A stretch of DNA of 64,000 nt from Bradyrhizobium algeriense. Lineage in GTDB: Bacteria; Pseudomonadota; Alphaproteobacteria; Rhizobiales; Xanthobacteraceae. The stretch is from NCBI RefSeq assembly GCF_036924595.1, contig NZ_JAZHRV010000001.1:7219501-7283500 (forward strand), in the 5' to 3' direction. Of the stretch, positions 36,312 through 45,364 are shown piece after piece. The notes under the pieces are model-generated. The model was not told where the DNA came from, searched no databases, and was given only the letters and a program-made list of their open reading frames with translations. The stretch's first letter is position 1. Each line of letters opens with the position of its first letter. The position numbers were made by a program, and so were the translations under genes.

Positions 36312-37571
36312 ATGAAATCGGCCTTCAATCGATCTATTCTTGCGCTCGCAGCCATCCTCGTTGTCGCGGGGGCCAGTCAGGCCAACGCGCAGCAGAAGCC
36401 TCTGAAAAAATACGAGTCCGGCACCAAGGATTTCTGGACCAACCCGCCGCCGGATTGGTTCCTCGGCGACGAGACCGAGGCTCAGAAGGGCCAGGCGCCA
36501 CCATCCGGTCCGCCGACCGGCGCCTCGGACGCCGAACTTGCGGCGATGATGAAGAAGATCAAGCTGCCAGAGGGCTTCAGTATCGAAGTCTATGCCTCCA
36601 ACGTGCTGGAGGCGCGGCAGATGGCCTGGGGCGACAAGGGCACGCTGTTCGTCGGCTCCTTCAGCCTCGGCAACGTCTATGCGATCAAGGACAATGGCGG
36701 AAAGAGAGAGGTCAAGACTGTCCTCAAGGGCCTCAACATGCCGACCGGCCTCGCCTTTCTCGATGGCGCGCTCTACGTCGTCGCGATCAACAAGCTGATC
36801 AAATACGAAAACGCCGAAGCCAATCTCGACAATCTCGGCGCCGGCAAGGTGGTGTATGACGACATGCCGTCCTACGTCGCGCATGGTTGGAAATACATCG
36901 CCGTCGACAAGGACGGCTGGTTCTACATGCCGTTCGGACCTCCCTTCAACATCGGCATCCCGCCCACCAGCCTCTCGCAGATCCGCCGCGTCGATCCCAA
37001 GACCGGCAATGCCGAGATCTGGGCGCTCGGTGTCCGCAACAGCGTCGGCGGCGACGTCGATCCACGCTCGGGGCGATACTGGTTCACCGAGAACGCGCGC
37101 GACTGGATCAGCGACGACATGCCGAGCGACAAGCTCAACATGATCTCGAAGATCGGCGAGCATTTCGGCTATCCCTACTGCCATCAGGGCGATATGCCGG
37201 ACCCGAAATTCGCGATGGGTCACAAGTGCTCGGAGTTCACGCCGCCCGTGGTCAATCTCGGCGCGCACGTGGCGCCGCTCGGCATGAAGTTCTATACCGG
37301 CGATCAATTTCCGCCTGAGTACAAGAACAACATCCTGATCGCCGAACACGGCTCCTGGAACCGGTACAAGTACCAGGGCGCCCGGATCAAGCGCGTGATC
37401 GTCGATGCCGATGGCAAGAACGCCAAGTCGGAGATCTTGGCTTCCGGCTGGCTTGAAGGCGACACGGGTTACCTCGGTCGTCCGAACGATATCATCCTCG
37501 CCAAGGACGGTTCGATCCTGGTGGCCGACGACTGGGCCGGTGCGATCTATCGCATCAGCTACAAGAAGTAG
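36312..37571 (+). CDS. PQQ-dependent sugar/sorbosone dehydrogenase-like protein (periplasmic)
   Basis: The 419-residue protein has a signal peptide ending near ASQANAQ and a six-bladed beta-propeller of the glucose/sorbosone dehydrogenase type, seen in the repeated ARQMAWGDKGTLFVGS, MPTGLAFLDGALYVV, WALGVRNSVGGDVDPRSG and GRPNDIILAKDGSILVADD blades. Such enzymes oxidise sugars or aldehydes in the periplasm with PQQ. A dihaem cytochrome gene follows 82 bp later in the same direction and is the likely electron acceptor. Confidence 0.85.
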   Translation: MKSAFNRSILALAAILVVAGASQANAQQKPLKKYESGTKDFWTNPPPDWFLGDETEAQKGQAPPSGPPTGASDAELAAMMKKIKLPEGFSIEVYASNVLEARQMAWGDKGTLFVGSFSLGNVYAIKDNGGKREVKTVLKGLNMPTGLAFLDGALYVVAINKLIKYENAEANLDNLGAGKVVYDDMPSYVAHGWKYIAVDKDGWFYMPFGPPFNIGIPPTSLSQIRRVDPKTGNAEIWALGVRNSVGGDVDPRSGRYWFTENARDWISDDMPSDKLNMISKIGEHFGYPYCHQGDMPDPKFAMGHKCSEFTPPVVNLGAHVAPLGMKFYTGDQFPPEYKNNILIAEHGSWNRYKYQGARIKRVIVDADGKNAKSEILASGWLEGDTGYLGRPNDIILAKDGSILVADDWAGAIYRISYKK

Positions 37572-37653
37572 GACGTCAACGATCAGGGGCTGCGGTTATC
37601 CGGGAACGGGTGGCCGCAGCCCTGTTGTTTGGGTGTGGGGCAGAGGAGTTCGC

Positions 37654-38238
37654 ATGCGAAATGCACTGGTCGGGACCGTGCTGGCGTTGGCAATCGCCAG
37701 CGGTTCGCCTGTCCGCGCCGCCGATATCGCGGCCGGCAAGGAGAAGGCCGAGCTGTGCGTCGGCTGCCACGGCGAGGGCGGCATTTCGCAGATGGAGAAC
37801 ACCCCCTCGCTCGCAGCCCAGCCCGATCTCTTCATCCAATGGCAGCTCGTGTTCTTCCGCGCCGGCACCCGCAAGAACGAACAGATGCAGCCGATCGTCG
37901 AGCAGCTCAACAATGAGGACATCCGCAACCTCGGCGCCTATTACGCCTCGCTTCCGCCGCCGAAGACGCCCAAGCCCGACGACAACCCGGACCTTTCAAG
38001 TAAGGGCGCGCAGGCGGCGGCCGGACGGCGCTGCGCCTCATGTCACATGGATAGCTACGCCGGCACCAAGGCGGTCGCCCGCGTCGCCGGCCAGCGCGAG
38101 GAATATCTCGTGAAGGCGCTGCGCGACTACAAATCGGGCGTGCGGGCCGGCGGCGCCATGGCAGCGATGGCGGATGTGGCCTTCCCCCTCAGCGAGGAAG
38201 AGATCGAAGCGCTCGCGCATTATCTCGCGCATTTGTAG
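37654..38238 (+). CDS. dihaem cytochrome c (c4-like)
   Basis: The 194-residue protein has a signal peptide ending near PVRAAD and two haem-binding motifs, CVGCH at 35-39 and CASCH at 127-131, in two similar halves, each with downstream methionines as possible axial ligands. GAGGAG precedes ATG 37654; the longer frame from 37405 is not used. It most likely accepts electrons from the upstream PQQ-type dehydrogenase and passes them to the respiratory chain. Confidence 0.93.
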   Translation: MRNALVGTVLALAIASGSPVRAADIAAGKEKAELCVGCHGEGGISQMENTPSLAAQPDLFIQWQLVFFRAGTRKNEQMQPIVEQLNNEDIRNLGAYYASLPPPKTPKPDDNPDLSSKGAQAAAGRRCASCHMDSYAGTKAVARVAGQREEYLVKALRDYKSGVRAGGAMAAMADVAFPLSEEEIEALAHYLAHL

Positions 38239-38243
38239 GTGGC

Positions 38244-38376
38244 GTAGTCCCGGGTGAAGCGAAGCGCAACCCGGGATAACCCGCCCAGCGCGAACAAACG
38301 AATGTCCCCGGATTACGCGGAGCCTGTCATCGGGCGCGCATTCGCGCGACCCGTAGGCTTCTCCGGGCTACGGGGT
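38244..38376. repeat. intergenic palindromic repeat, family F
   Basis: GTAGTCCCGGGTGAAGCG at the left and GCTTCTCCGGGCTACGG at the right are roughly complementary, with internal CCCGGGATAACCCG / CCCCGGATTACGCGG segments. It fills the gap between the convergent cytochrome and ketopantoate-reductase-like genes. Confidence 0.7.
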
Positions 38377-38380
38377 CCAA

Positions 38381-39301
38381 CTAGCCCCTCTGCTTCTCAT
38401 ACGCCTTGAGGTGCGTGTAGGCGATGCGCAGCTTCGGCACCGGGATCTTGGCGGCGTCGGCGCGCGCAACGAGATCGCCGATCACATGGTCGGCCTCGAC
38501 CGGCAGGCCTGCTTTGATGTCGCGGAACATCGAGGCGGTCATAGGCGAGCCTTCGGTCGTCAACAAGCCGCTGGTGCGCTGGAAGAATGGGCCGGTCGGC
38601 GCGTGGCCCGACGCCTTTGCAATCGCGCTGCATTCGTCGAGCATGCCGAGCAGAAAATCCTTGCCGCCGGCGACCGCCAGGATGTTGCCCACCGAAGTGC
38701 GCATCAGGCAGGTCGACGCGGCGAGCGAAGCGAGGAAAACCCACTTCTCCCACATATCCTGCATGATGTGTTCGCTGGCCACCGCGCCGACCTTGGCGCC
38801 CTCAAACACTTTCGCGATCGCGCGCACCCGCTCCGACATCGAGCCGTCGCGTTCGCCGAAATTGAGCGACTGCATCGGCGCGAGCTGAACCACCTCGCGG
38901 GCCTCGTTGAGCGTCACCGCGATCGCGCAGAGGCCGCCGAGCACGCGGTCGGCTCCGAATTTCTCGTCCAGCACGTTAAGGTGCAGCATGCCGTTGAGCA
39001 GCGGGATGATCGCCGTTTTCGGCCCGATCGCGGGGGCAAAGGACTTGATCGCGTCTTCCAGGTCGAACGCCTTGCAGCTCAGCAGCACGACGTCGAATTT
39101 CTCGGCGAGCTTGTCGGCCTGCACCGTCGGCGGGCTCTTGAGCGTCACGTCGCCGGCGGGACCCCTGATGACGAGGCCTGCGCTTGCGAGCTCGGAAGCG
39201 CGCTTCGGCCGCACCAGGAACGTCACGTCGTTGCCTGCCTGCAGCAGCCTGCCGCCGAAATAGCCGCCGATGGCGCCGGCGCCGACCACGAGAATACGCA
39301 T
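38381..39301 (-). CDS. ketopantoate reductase (PanE/ApbA)-family protein
   Basis: The 306-residue protein opens with the NADP-binding motif GAGAIGGYFGGRLLQAG and shows the family segments LLSCKAFDLEDAI, PLLNGMLHL, and a catalytic lysine in MWEKWVFLA, with a C-terminal helical domain containing FRDIKAGLPVEADHVIGD. True PanE makes pantoate for coenzyme A; many bradyrhizobial paralogues of this length have other or unknown substrates, so the family rather than the pathway is asserted. Confidence 0.88.
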   Translation of the reverse strand: MRILVVGAGAIGGYFGGRLLQAGNDVTFLVRPKRASELASAGLVIRGPAGDVTLKSPPTVQADKLAEKFDVVLLSCKAFDLEDAIKSFAPAIGPKTAIIPLLNGMLHLNVLDEKFGADRVLGGLCAIAVTLNEAREVVQLAPMQSLNFGERDGSMSERVRAIAKVFEGAKVGAVASEHIMQDMWEKWVFLASLAASTCLMRTSVGNILAVAGGKDFLLGMLDECSAIAKASGHAPTGPFFQRTSGLLTTEGSPMTASMFRDIKAGLPVEADHVIGDLVARADAAKIPVPKLRIAYTHLKAYEKQRG

Positions 39302-39487
39302 GGATCAACTTCCTTTATTGTTGGCTTTGTTGTCGGCCTTATTGTTGGTCTTGGCGGGAGCCCAATAGCGAGGTTGGCGGATGACGAGCCGGAAAACTCC
39401 CGGCCACCATTACCACTGACTGTCAGCTATTTGCCACTCGCTATTCGCCTGCCTACCATGTCCCGCCGAACGGCTTGTGGCGGGTGG

Positions 39488-40093
39488 CTATTTCCCCGAG
39501 ACCATTTCTTCGACTTCGCGAAGTTGCTCCTTGCCGAAAAACATTTCCTTGCCGACGAAGAAGGTCGGCGAGCCGAACGCACCACGCTCGACGGCGGATT
39601 GGGTGTTCTCGATCAGCTTCGCCTTTACGTCGGCGTCCTGTGAGCGCGCCAGCAGTTTTGCTGCATCGAGGCCGGACGAGGCCAGCGCCTTGGCCGCCAC
39701 TTCAGGGTCATCCATTTTCTTCGGCTCGACCCACATGTGATGAAAGGCGGCCTCGACATATTTCTCGAACACGCCCTCGAACTGCGCCGCAACCGCCGCA
39801 CGCATCAGGTTCAGCGTGTTGACCGGAAAAAATGGATTCCAGACATAAGGCTTGACCCCAAACCGCTTCAGGAAGCGCTCGGTCTCCAGCGCGTGGAATT
39901 CGCGCTTGTTCTTGATGCCGGCGAGCGTTTCGGCGGGCGACTTGTTGTTGGTGGCCTTGAAAATGCCACCGAGCAGGATCGGCACATATTCGAACTTCAC
40001 GTTCGCGCGCTTTTCGATCGCCGGTATAGCTTCGTGGCTGAGGAAAGCGTTGGGGCTGCCGAAATCGAACAGGAATTGCGGATTTGAACTCAC
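39488..40093 (-). CDS. DsbA-fold 2-hydroxychromene-2-carboxylate isomerase-like protein
   Basis: The protein from GTG 40093 (AAGGAG 6 bases upstream) has 201 residues and the kappa-class GST/HCCA isomerase pattern: FDFGSPNAFLSHEAIPAI, the PYVWNPFFPVNTLNLMR substrate loop and GSPTFFVGKEMFFGKEQL. Family members isomerise glutathione-linked intermediates in naphthalene breakdown or act on related substrates. The nearby GST-like gene is compatible with glutathione-linked chemistry, but it is not in the same transcription unit. Confidence 0.88.
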   Translation of the reverse strand: MSSNPQFLFDFGSPNAFLSHEAIPAIEKRANVKFEYVPILLGGIFKATNNKSPAETLAGIKNKREFHALETERFLKRFGVKPYVWNPFFPVNTLNLMRAAVAAQFEGVFEKYVEAAFHHMWVEPKKMDDPEVAAKALASSGLDAAKLLARSQDADVKAKLIENTQSAVERGAFGSPTFFVGKEMFFGKEQLREVEEMVSGK

Positions 40094-40194
40094 GGCAGTC
40101 TCCTTATGTTTTGGCGCATTGTGGCGCAAGGTTGGCGGTGCGTCCACAGTATTATGACGAGCGTAATATTGTGGAAATGCGCGGTTTGCCTACG

Positions 40195-41559
40195 TCACAC
40201 CATCCGCCGAAGCGGGCGGCGACGCCAGACCAGTGTGTAATAGCCGAGCTGCAGGACGAACATGGCGCAGAACACGATCGGATAGGCGGCCCAGATTCCT
40301 TCCAGCCCGATGGTCCGGCTCAGGATCATGGCAGAGGGTATTTCGATGGCGACGATGGCGAAGATCGACAGCAGCATGGGGCTCAAGGCCACGCCGCCTG
40401 CGCGCATCGCGCCTGAGAACACGGTCGCCATGCCGAACGGCACCGAACTCCACAAAGCGATGATGAGCAGTCTTCTCGCGAGTTCGAGCACGGCTGTGTC
40501 GGTAATGAAGACGCCCAGCACCGCACGGGGAAACAGATAGATCAACGCCACCAGGCCGCCGGTCAGGACGAGATTGAGGAGCAGGCCGGTCCGGACGATG
40601 GCGTCCAGCCGGCCGGCATGCCCGCTGCCGATCGCCTGCGCGCCGAGGATCGAAACCGAGATCGAAATCGATATCGCGGTGAACTGCGCATAGCCCATGA
40701 TCTGGTTGACGGCGCCATAGGCTGCGGTGGCGTCAGAACCGAAGCCGTTGACGAGGCCGAGCAGCACCAGCTCGGCGATCGCCATCACCACCATCCCGAC
40801 CGCGCTCGGGATGCCGATGCCGAGGATTTTACCGAGCAGCGCGCCATCCAGCCGAAGCCTGCGCAGAAATTCGGCGTCCGGCGCCAGCGGACTCTTCTTG
40901 TGACGGAGATATAGACCGAGCACGAATAGCGTCAGCGCGGTGGAAATAGCCGACGCCCATGCCGGGGCCGTCACGCCGGTGGCGGGAAATCCGAACCAGC
41001 CGCGGATAAGGAGTGGCGTCAGGATCAGGCCGATCGCGGTCGATACGGCCAGCGCCAGCAGGGGCGTCAGCGTGTCACCGACGCCCCGCAGCATCGCGGT
41101 CGTCAGCAGGAAGACGAAGCCGAGCGGCATCGTCAGCAGCATGACGCGCGCGTAAGCGCTGGCCAGGTCGAGGACATCGGGCGGCGTGGCGAGCGCGGCC
41201 ATCAATTGCCGGCTGAACAGGCCGCCGAACAGCGCCACTGACATGGCGAGGAGGAGGGCGACCGCCAGCGTCGCGCCGGCGACCGCCTTCACCGTGTCAC
41301 GCTCGCCCGCGCCCCAGGCCTGTCCGATCAGGACGGTTGCTCCCGTGCTGAGGCCCATGACGAAGGCGAACAGGAAGAACATGACGGGAAAGCACACCGA
41401 GACCGCCGCCAGCGCGTCGACCCCGATCATCTGGCCGAGTAATGCGTTGCTCACGGTGCCGAACAGCGATTGCAGCGCGTTGCTCAGCATCAGGGGCGCG
41501 AGGAAGACGAGGAATGTCTTCCAGAGAGAGGGGGATTTCGGCACGGCGTTTATTCCCAT
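40195..41559 (-). CDS. MATE-family multidrug/cation efflux protein
   Basis: The 454-residue membrane protein has twelve hydrophobic helices in two halves with the MATE hallmark segments (VNQIMGYAQFTAISISISVS and QMIGVDALAAVSVCFPVMF). These antiporters export drugs using Na+ or H+ gradients. Substrates cannot be told from sequence. The gene is monocistronic as far as seen. Confidence 0.92.
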   Translation of the reverse strand: MGINAVPKSPSLWKTFLVFLAPLMLSNALQSLFGTVSNALLGQMIGVDALAAVSVCFPVMFFLFAFVMGLSTGATVLIGQAWGAGERDTVKAVAGATLAVALLLAMSVALFGGLFSRQLMAALATPPDVLDLASAYARVMLLTMPLGFVFLLTTAMLRGVGDTLTPLLALAVSTAIGLILTPLLIRGWFGFPATGVTAPAWASAISTALTLFVLGLYLRHKKSPLAPDAEFLRRLRLDGALLGKILGIGIPSAVGMVVMAIAELVLLGLVNGFGSDATAAYGAVNQIMGYAQFTAISISISVSILGAQAIGSGHAGRLDAIVRTGLLLNLVLTGGLVALIYLFPRAVLGVFITDTAVLELARRLLIIALWSSVPFGMATVFSGAMRAGGVALSPMLLSIFAIVAIEIPSAMILSRTIGLEGIWAAYPIVFCAMFVLQLGYYTLVWRRRPLRRMV

Positions 41560-41642
41560 TGTAGACGTGACGGATCGTTGCCGCGCACCGGAGCGGTGGC
41601 GGATGAGAGGCCCTGGAAATTCGGCTAGAGTCCGAAGCGCGC

Positions 41643-42251
41643 CTATGGCTCGGCGCGATCGCTGAAGGCGAGCTTGACGACGTGGTCGCGGATATCGTCG
41701 GGCCAGCCGGCGACCAGACCGACGAATCGCCGCCGGTCATCGGCGAACAACGCCCGCGAGGCTTCCTCGAAACCTGCGAGATTGCCGGCCATGACAGACA
41801 TGAAGCGATAGGCGGCATCCCTTGCCGCGCGGGCGCGATCCGCATCGCCATTGGCGCGGCGCGCTTCTTCCACCAGCTTTCGCAACGCCACCGACGCGCC
41901 GCCGGGCTGCGTGCCGAGCCACTCCCAATGGCGCGGCAACAACGTCACCTCGCGCGCGACAACGCCGAGCTTCGGCCGTCCGCGCCCACGCGGCTCCGCT
42001 GACGCCGCCTCTTCGGTTTCGACATCCACAGGCGCGGCGGGTTGCGGCAAGCGGGCAATGATCTCGCGTTCGGTGCCGCGAAGATCGAGATCGATCGGGG
42101 AGCCGGTCGCGTCGCTGAATATGATGATCGGCGGCGCGGCCGGCCGGCGGGACGCCTGCACGACCGCTATGGCGACCTCGGCGAGCGGACCCGCCGCCAG
42201 GCGTTGCGGGCCCATGAAGGCCGTGAAATGGGGGCGGGTCTTGTCAGCCAT
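41643..42251 (-). CDS. DUF2239 family protein
   Basis: The 202-residue protein starts at ATG 42251; the longer frame to 42386 reads through the operator-like palindrome upstream. It matches the DUF2239 pattern, with an N-terminal beta-rich part, a Pro/Glu/Arg linker and the segment GRPKLGVVAREVTLLPRHW followed by helices. The phrase VTLLPRHWEWL suggests a basic ribbon or helix that might touch DNA, but no function is known. It is driven by a promoter embedded in an inverted repeat. Confidence 0.75.
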   Translation of the reverse strand: MADKTRPHFTAFMGPQRLAAGPLAEVAIAVVQASRRPAAPPIIIFSDATGSPIDLDLRGTEREIIARLPQPAAPVDVETEEAASAEPRGRGRPKLGVVAREVTLLPRHWEWLGTQPGGASVALRKLVEEARRANGDADRARAARDAAYRFMSVMAGNLAGFEEASRALFADDRRRFVGLVAGWPDDIRDHVVKLAFSDRAEP

Positions 42252-42279
42252 TGGAGTAGCTCTGGATTTTCGGTAGCCA

Positions 42280-42326
42280 ATATTTACCCGGATAATTTTG
42301 TTTGTCAATATCATCCGGGTAAATAT
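42280..42326 (-). promoter_or_regulatory. promoter flanked by a 14-bp inverted repeat (DUF2239 gene)
   Basis: ATATTTACCCGGAT at 42280-42293 and its exact reverse complement at 42313-42326 are separated by 19 bp. On the minus strand a TTGACA box (42303-42308) lies between them, 17 bp before an AT-rich -10-like AAATAT (42280-42285). Such an arrangement suggests control by a dimeric regulator that is not encoded next door, or by the DUF2239 protein itself. Confidence 0.7.
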
Positions 42327-42400
42327 ATGGCGCCGCCAATGGCCGTCTCGACTTTCCGTCCCCCGGCTGGCACCAACGGCGGCCAATTGAAGGGAACGCC

Positions 42401-43066
42401 ATGCTGACGGTTCATCATCTCAACAATTCCCGCTCGCAGCGCGTGCTGTGGCTGCTCGAAGAGCTCGGTGTTCCCTACGAGATCGTCCGCTATCAGCGCC
42501 AGCCGGACATGCGGGCGCCGAAGGAGCTGCGCGCCATTCATCCGCTCGGCAAATCGCCCGTCATTACCGACAATGGCAACACCATCGCCGAGTCCGGCGC
42601 GATCTGCGAATACATCATCGGCACCTATGGCAATGGCCGCCTGATCCCGCCGCCGAACACGCCGGAGCGGCTGCGCTACACCTATTGGCTGCACTATGCC
42701 GAAGGCTCGGCGATGTCGCCGCTGCTGCTGAAGCTGCTGTTCACGCTGATGCCGAAGCGCGCGCCGGCCTTGCTGCGGCCGCTGGTGCGCAAGGTCTCCA
42801 ACACGGCGCTGACCACGTTGGTCAATCCGCAGCTCAAGCAGCACATGGATTATTGGGAGGGCGAGCTGGCAAAAAGCGAATGGTTCGCCGGCAGTGAATT
42901 CACCGGCGCCGACATCCAGATGAGCTTTCCGCTGGAAGCCGCCGCGGCACGTGGCGGGCTGGAGGTGGGTCATCCCAAGGCGATGGCGTTTCTCGAACGC
43001 ATTCACGCCCGGCCGGCCTATGCGCGCGCGCTGGAAAAGGGCGGGCCGTATGTGATCGGGCGGTAA
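42401..43066 (+). CDS. glutathione S-transferase-like protein
   Basis: The 221-residue protein has an N-terminal thioredoxin-like domain (LTVHHLNNSRSQRVLWLL, KSPVITDNGNTIAESGAI with the glutathione-binding E-S pair) and a C-terminal all-helical domain. The length and motifs fit the common soluble GST fold. Substrates are unknown. It is divergent from the DUF2239 gene and lies upstream of the accessory peptidase operon on the same strand. Confidence 0.92.
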   Translation: MLTVHHLNNSRSQRVLWLLEELGVPYEIVRYQRQPDMRAPKELRAIHPLGKSPVITDNGNTIAESGAICEYIIGTYGNGRLIPPPNTPERLRYTYWLHYAEGSAMSPLLLKLLFTLMPKRAPALLRPLVRKVSNTALTTLVNPQLKQHMDYWEGELAKSEWFAGSEFTGADIQMSFPLEAAAARGGLEVGHPKAMAFLERIHARPAYARALEKGGPYVIGR

Positions 43067-43117
43067 CCACCTGGAATTGCGCTACGTCAGAGGCGCGCTG
43101 GTGAAGGAGCGCGATCA

Positions 43118-43339
43118 ATGACCGTCGACGTTGACCCGGGTTGGTTATCTAAACGGACTGCGTTCCCCGAAGCGTTCGCCAATTCTGCGTCGTTATGGCC
43201 CAAGAACTGCTTGCGAAGAATGCTGGCCAAATTGTTTGAACTGGAGATATGCTATTCCAAGTTGTGTGACGCGCAACCAGTTGAAGAGCGCGTCGGGCTG
43301 GTGCGACTGTCTGAAGACATAATCGAAGGAACTAAATAG
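43118..43339 (+). CDS. small unknown protein, first gene of the peptidase/MBL operon
   Basis: The 73-residue frame has a good ribosome-binding site (AAGGAG 9 bases before ATG 43118) and ends 11 bp before the peptidase gene. The predicted protein is mostly helical with the segment LAKLFELEICYSKLCDAQPV and an acidic end (VRLSEDIIEG). No signal peptide or known family was recognised. Its placement suggests an accessory or control role for the two enzymes that follow; it could be an inhibitor, but that is a guess. Confidence 0.55.
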   Translation: MTVDVDPGWLSKRTAFPEAFANSASLWPKNCLRRMLAKLFELEICYSKLCDAQPVEERVGLVRLSEDIIEGTK

Positions 43340-43350
43340 CGGGGGGTCCA

Positions 43351-45363
43351 GTGACTGCGCCCAATTTCATTCCAGATCCAATTTCAAGACGCATTAGAAT
43401 TTTTTCATTCGATCCCGGTCTGGCCAGCCAATACGATATGGCCGGAATCGGAGAAATTACGATCAAAGTTCCGTGGGAAGAACTGCAGCGCGGTCCGATC
43501 GGGGAGTACATCGAGGTTATCGACGTTGATCACGCCAGCGGAGTTTTGTACCGGCCCGTCGATCTCAGTGATCCCAAGCTGCTTGCACAGGATGGCTTAG
43601 CGCCCTCCGAGTCTAATCCCCAATTTCATCAACAGATGGTCTACGCAGTTGCGATGACCACCATCGGACATTTCGAGCGCGCGCTTGGCAGGGTCGCCCT
43701 CTGGTCCGCCCACCGCAAGCGCTATCCAGACGGCGGCTACGACGAATACTTCGTCCGGAGACTGCGCATATATCCGCATGCGCTGCGCGACCGGAACGCC
43801 TACTACAGTCCCGAGAAGAAAGCGTTGTTGTTCGGCTATTTTCCAGTGGAAATCAAAGACGAATTCAACGCACCCGGCACCATGATCTTCACGTGCCTCT
43901 CACACGATATCATTGCGCATGAGACGACCCATGCGCTGCTCGACGGAGTGCACCCGCGCTTCAACGAACCCGTCAACGTGGACGTGCTTGCCTTCCACGA
44001 AGCATTTGCCGATATCGTGGCACTATTCCAGCATTTCGCTTATCCCGGAGTGCTGCGCGACCAGATATCCCGCACCCGCGGCAATCTTGCCAATGAGAAT
44101 ATGCTCGCCCAACTGGCCCAGCAATTCGGACGCGCCGCAGGTCGCGGGGGCGCGTTGCGTGACGCGCTCGGCAGAAAGAATGAAAAAACCGGCAAATGGG
44201 AGCCGCTACCGCCCGATGCCAACGCACTAGAAAGAATCTCCGAACCGCACGATCGCGGAGCTGTGCTCGTGGCAGCGGTATTCGGCGCCTTCTCGAAGGT
44301 CTATCGGGCGCGCACGTTGGATCTCTTCAGAATCGCGACAGAAGGCACCGGCGTGTTGCGCGAGGGTGATATTCATCCGGATCTGGCGAAACGCCTCGCC
44401 GAAGAGGCGGCCCGAATCGCATCGTACATACTGCAGATGTGCATCCGGGCAATCGACTACTGCCCACCGGTCGACATCACATTCGGCGATTATCTGCGGG
44501 GCATCATTACGGCTGACTACGACCTGAATCCAGACGACGAATTCGGGTATCGGCTGGCGTTCGTGGAAAGCTTTCGGCAATGGGGAATCCATCCGCGCGG
44601 TATGCGGAGCATGTCCATCGAAAGCTTGATGTGGCCGACAGGCGAGGAAGCGATGCAGGACGAGGACGTCCCAATAGATCCCGCGGAATTGAAATCACTC
44701 TTCGAAGAACTCCAAGAGACCGATGCGCCAGACTCTCCTGGAAAAAGGAGGAAGGCCCGGTCCCCCAAGGACCACCTCAAGCCCTGGCACCTGGACAGCG
44801 ATCGTTTCAAGACTTGGCAGGGCATCGACGAAAATGCCCGGGTGCTGTGGGCATGGCTGGTCAAGGGCAAAGGCGAAAGGTTTGCGAAGGCGGCCGGCAT
44901 CATCCTTGATAATAGAGATGGTCCTGTTCCCGCCACAGTGTTTCGCCCCGTCGAAGCATCCGAAGGGCCTGCTCAGGTGGAGGTGCATTCGGTCCGGACT
45001 GCCCTTCGGCGTACCGCGAAGGGAGCGACGGCAAATGTCCTGGTCGTCGAGATAACGCAGCGACGTCGCGGATACTTCGATCCTCAAAAACAAAAGGAAA
45101 TGGATAGTCGCCGCAGCATTCCCAAGGATGAGGAAGGCGACTTCCGATACCGCGCCGGCTGCACTTTGCTGATTGATCCCGCGAGCATGACCGTCCGGCG
45201 GGTCATCAGGACAGCCGGAACGATCGCGGATAATAACGAACTCGAACGGCAACGGCGGTTTTTGGTGGATGGAGGACTGGAGCCCAACAATGCCTACTCG
45301 CCGGCCGTGAGCGTGCTGCGTTCAAAAGAGCCTTTTGCCATCCTGCACAGGCACGGAGGCTGA
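43351..45363 (+). CDS. cytoplasmic gluzincin-type zinc peptidase, unknown family
   Basis: The 670-residue protein starts at GTG 43351 behind a GGGGGG ribosome-binding site. It has the zinc motif HETTH at 190-194 and a second-shell HEAFADI whose glutamate (217) is the likely third ligand, 27 residues after the first histidine as in thermolysin-like enzymes. EPHDRGAVLVAAVFGAF near 290 resembles the later catalytic-histidine region of that clan. A basic linker near 460 leads to a C-terminal domain of about 190 residues without recognised relatives. No signal peptide or membrane segment is seen, unlike classical secreted relatives. The MBL gene follows 1 bp later. Confidence 0.72.
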   Translation: MTAPNFIPDPISRRIRIFSFDPGLASQYDMAGIGEITIKVPWEELQRGPIGEYIEVIDVDHASGVLYRPVDLSDPKLLAQDGLAPSESNPQFHQQMVYAVAMTTIGHFERALGRVALWSAHRKRYPDGGYDEYFVRRLRIYPHALRDRNAYYSPEKKALLFGYFPVEIKDEFNAPGTMIFTCLSHDIIAHETTHALLDGVHPRFNEPVNVDVLAFHEAFADIVALFQHFAYPGVLRDQISRTRGNLANENMLAQLAQQFGRAAGRGGALRDALGRKNEKTGKWEPLPPDANALERISEPHDRGAVLVAAVFGAFSKVYRARTLDLFRIATEGTGVLREGDIHPDLAKRLAEEAARIASYILQMCIRAIDYCPPVDITFGDYLRGIITADYDLNPDDEFGYRLAFVESFRQWGIHPRGMRSMSIESLMWPTGEEAMQDEDVPIDPAELKSLFEELQETDAPDSPGKRRKARSPKDHLKPWHLDSDRFKTWQGIDENARVLWAWLVKGKGERFAKAAGIILDNRDGPVPATVFRPVEASEGPAQVEVHSVRTALRRTAKGATANVLVVEITQRRRGYFDPQKQKEMDSRRSIPKDEEGDFRYRAGCTLLIDPASMTVRRVIRTAGTIADNNELERQRRFLVDGGLEPNNAYSPAVSVLRSKEPFAILHRHGG

Positions 45364-45364
45364 C

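Noticed and set aside
39302..39360. Tandem-like TTGTTGG(C/T)CTT words upstream of the PanE-like gene
   Set aside because: The repeats are short and imperfect and can arise by chance; no link to a known element.
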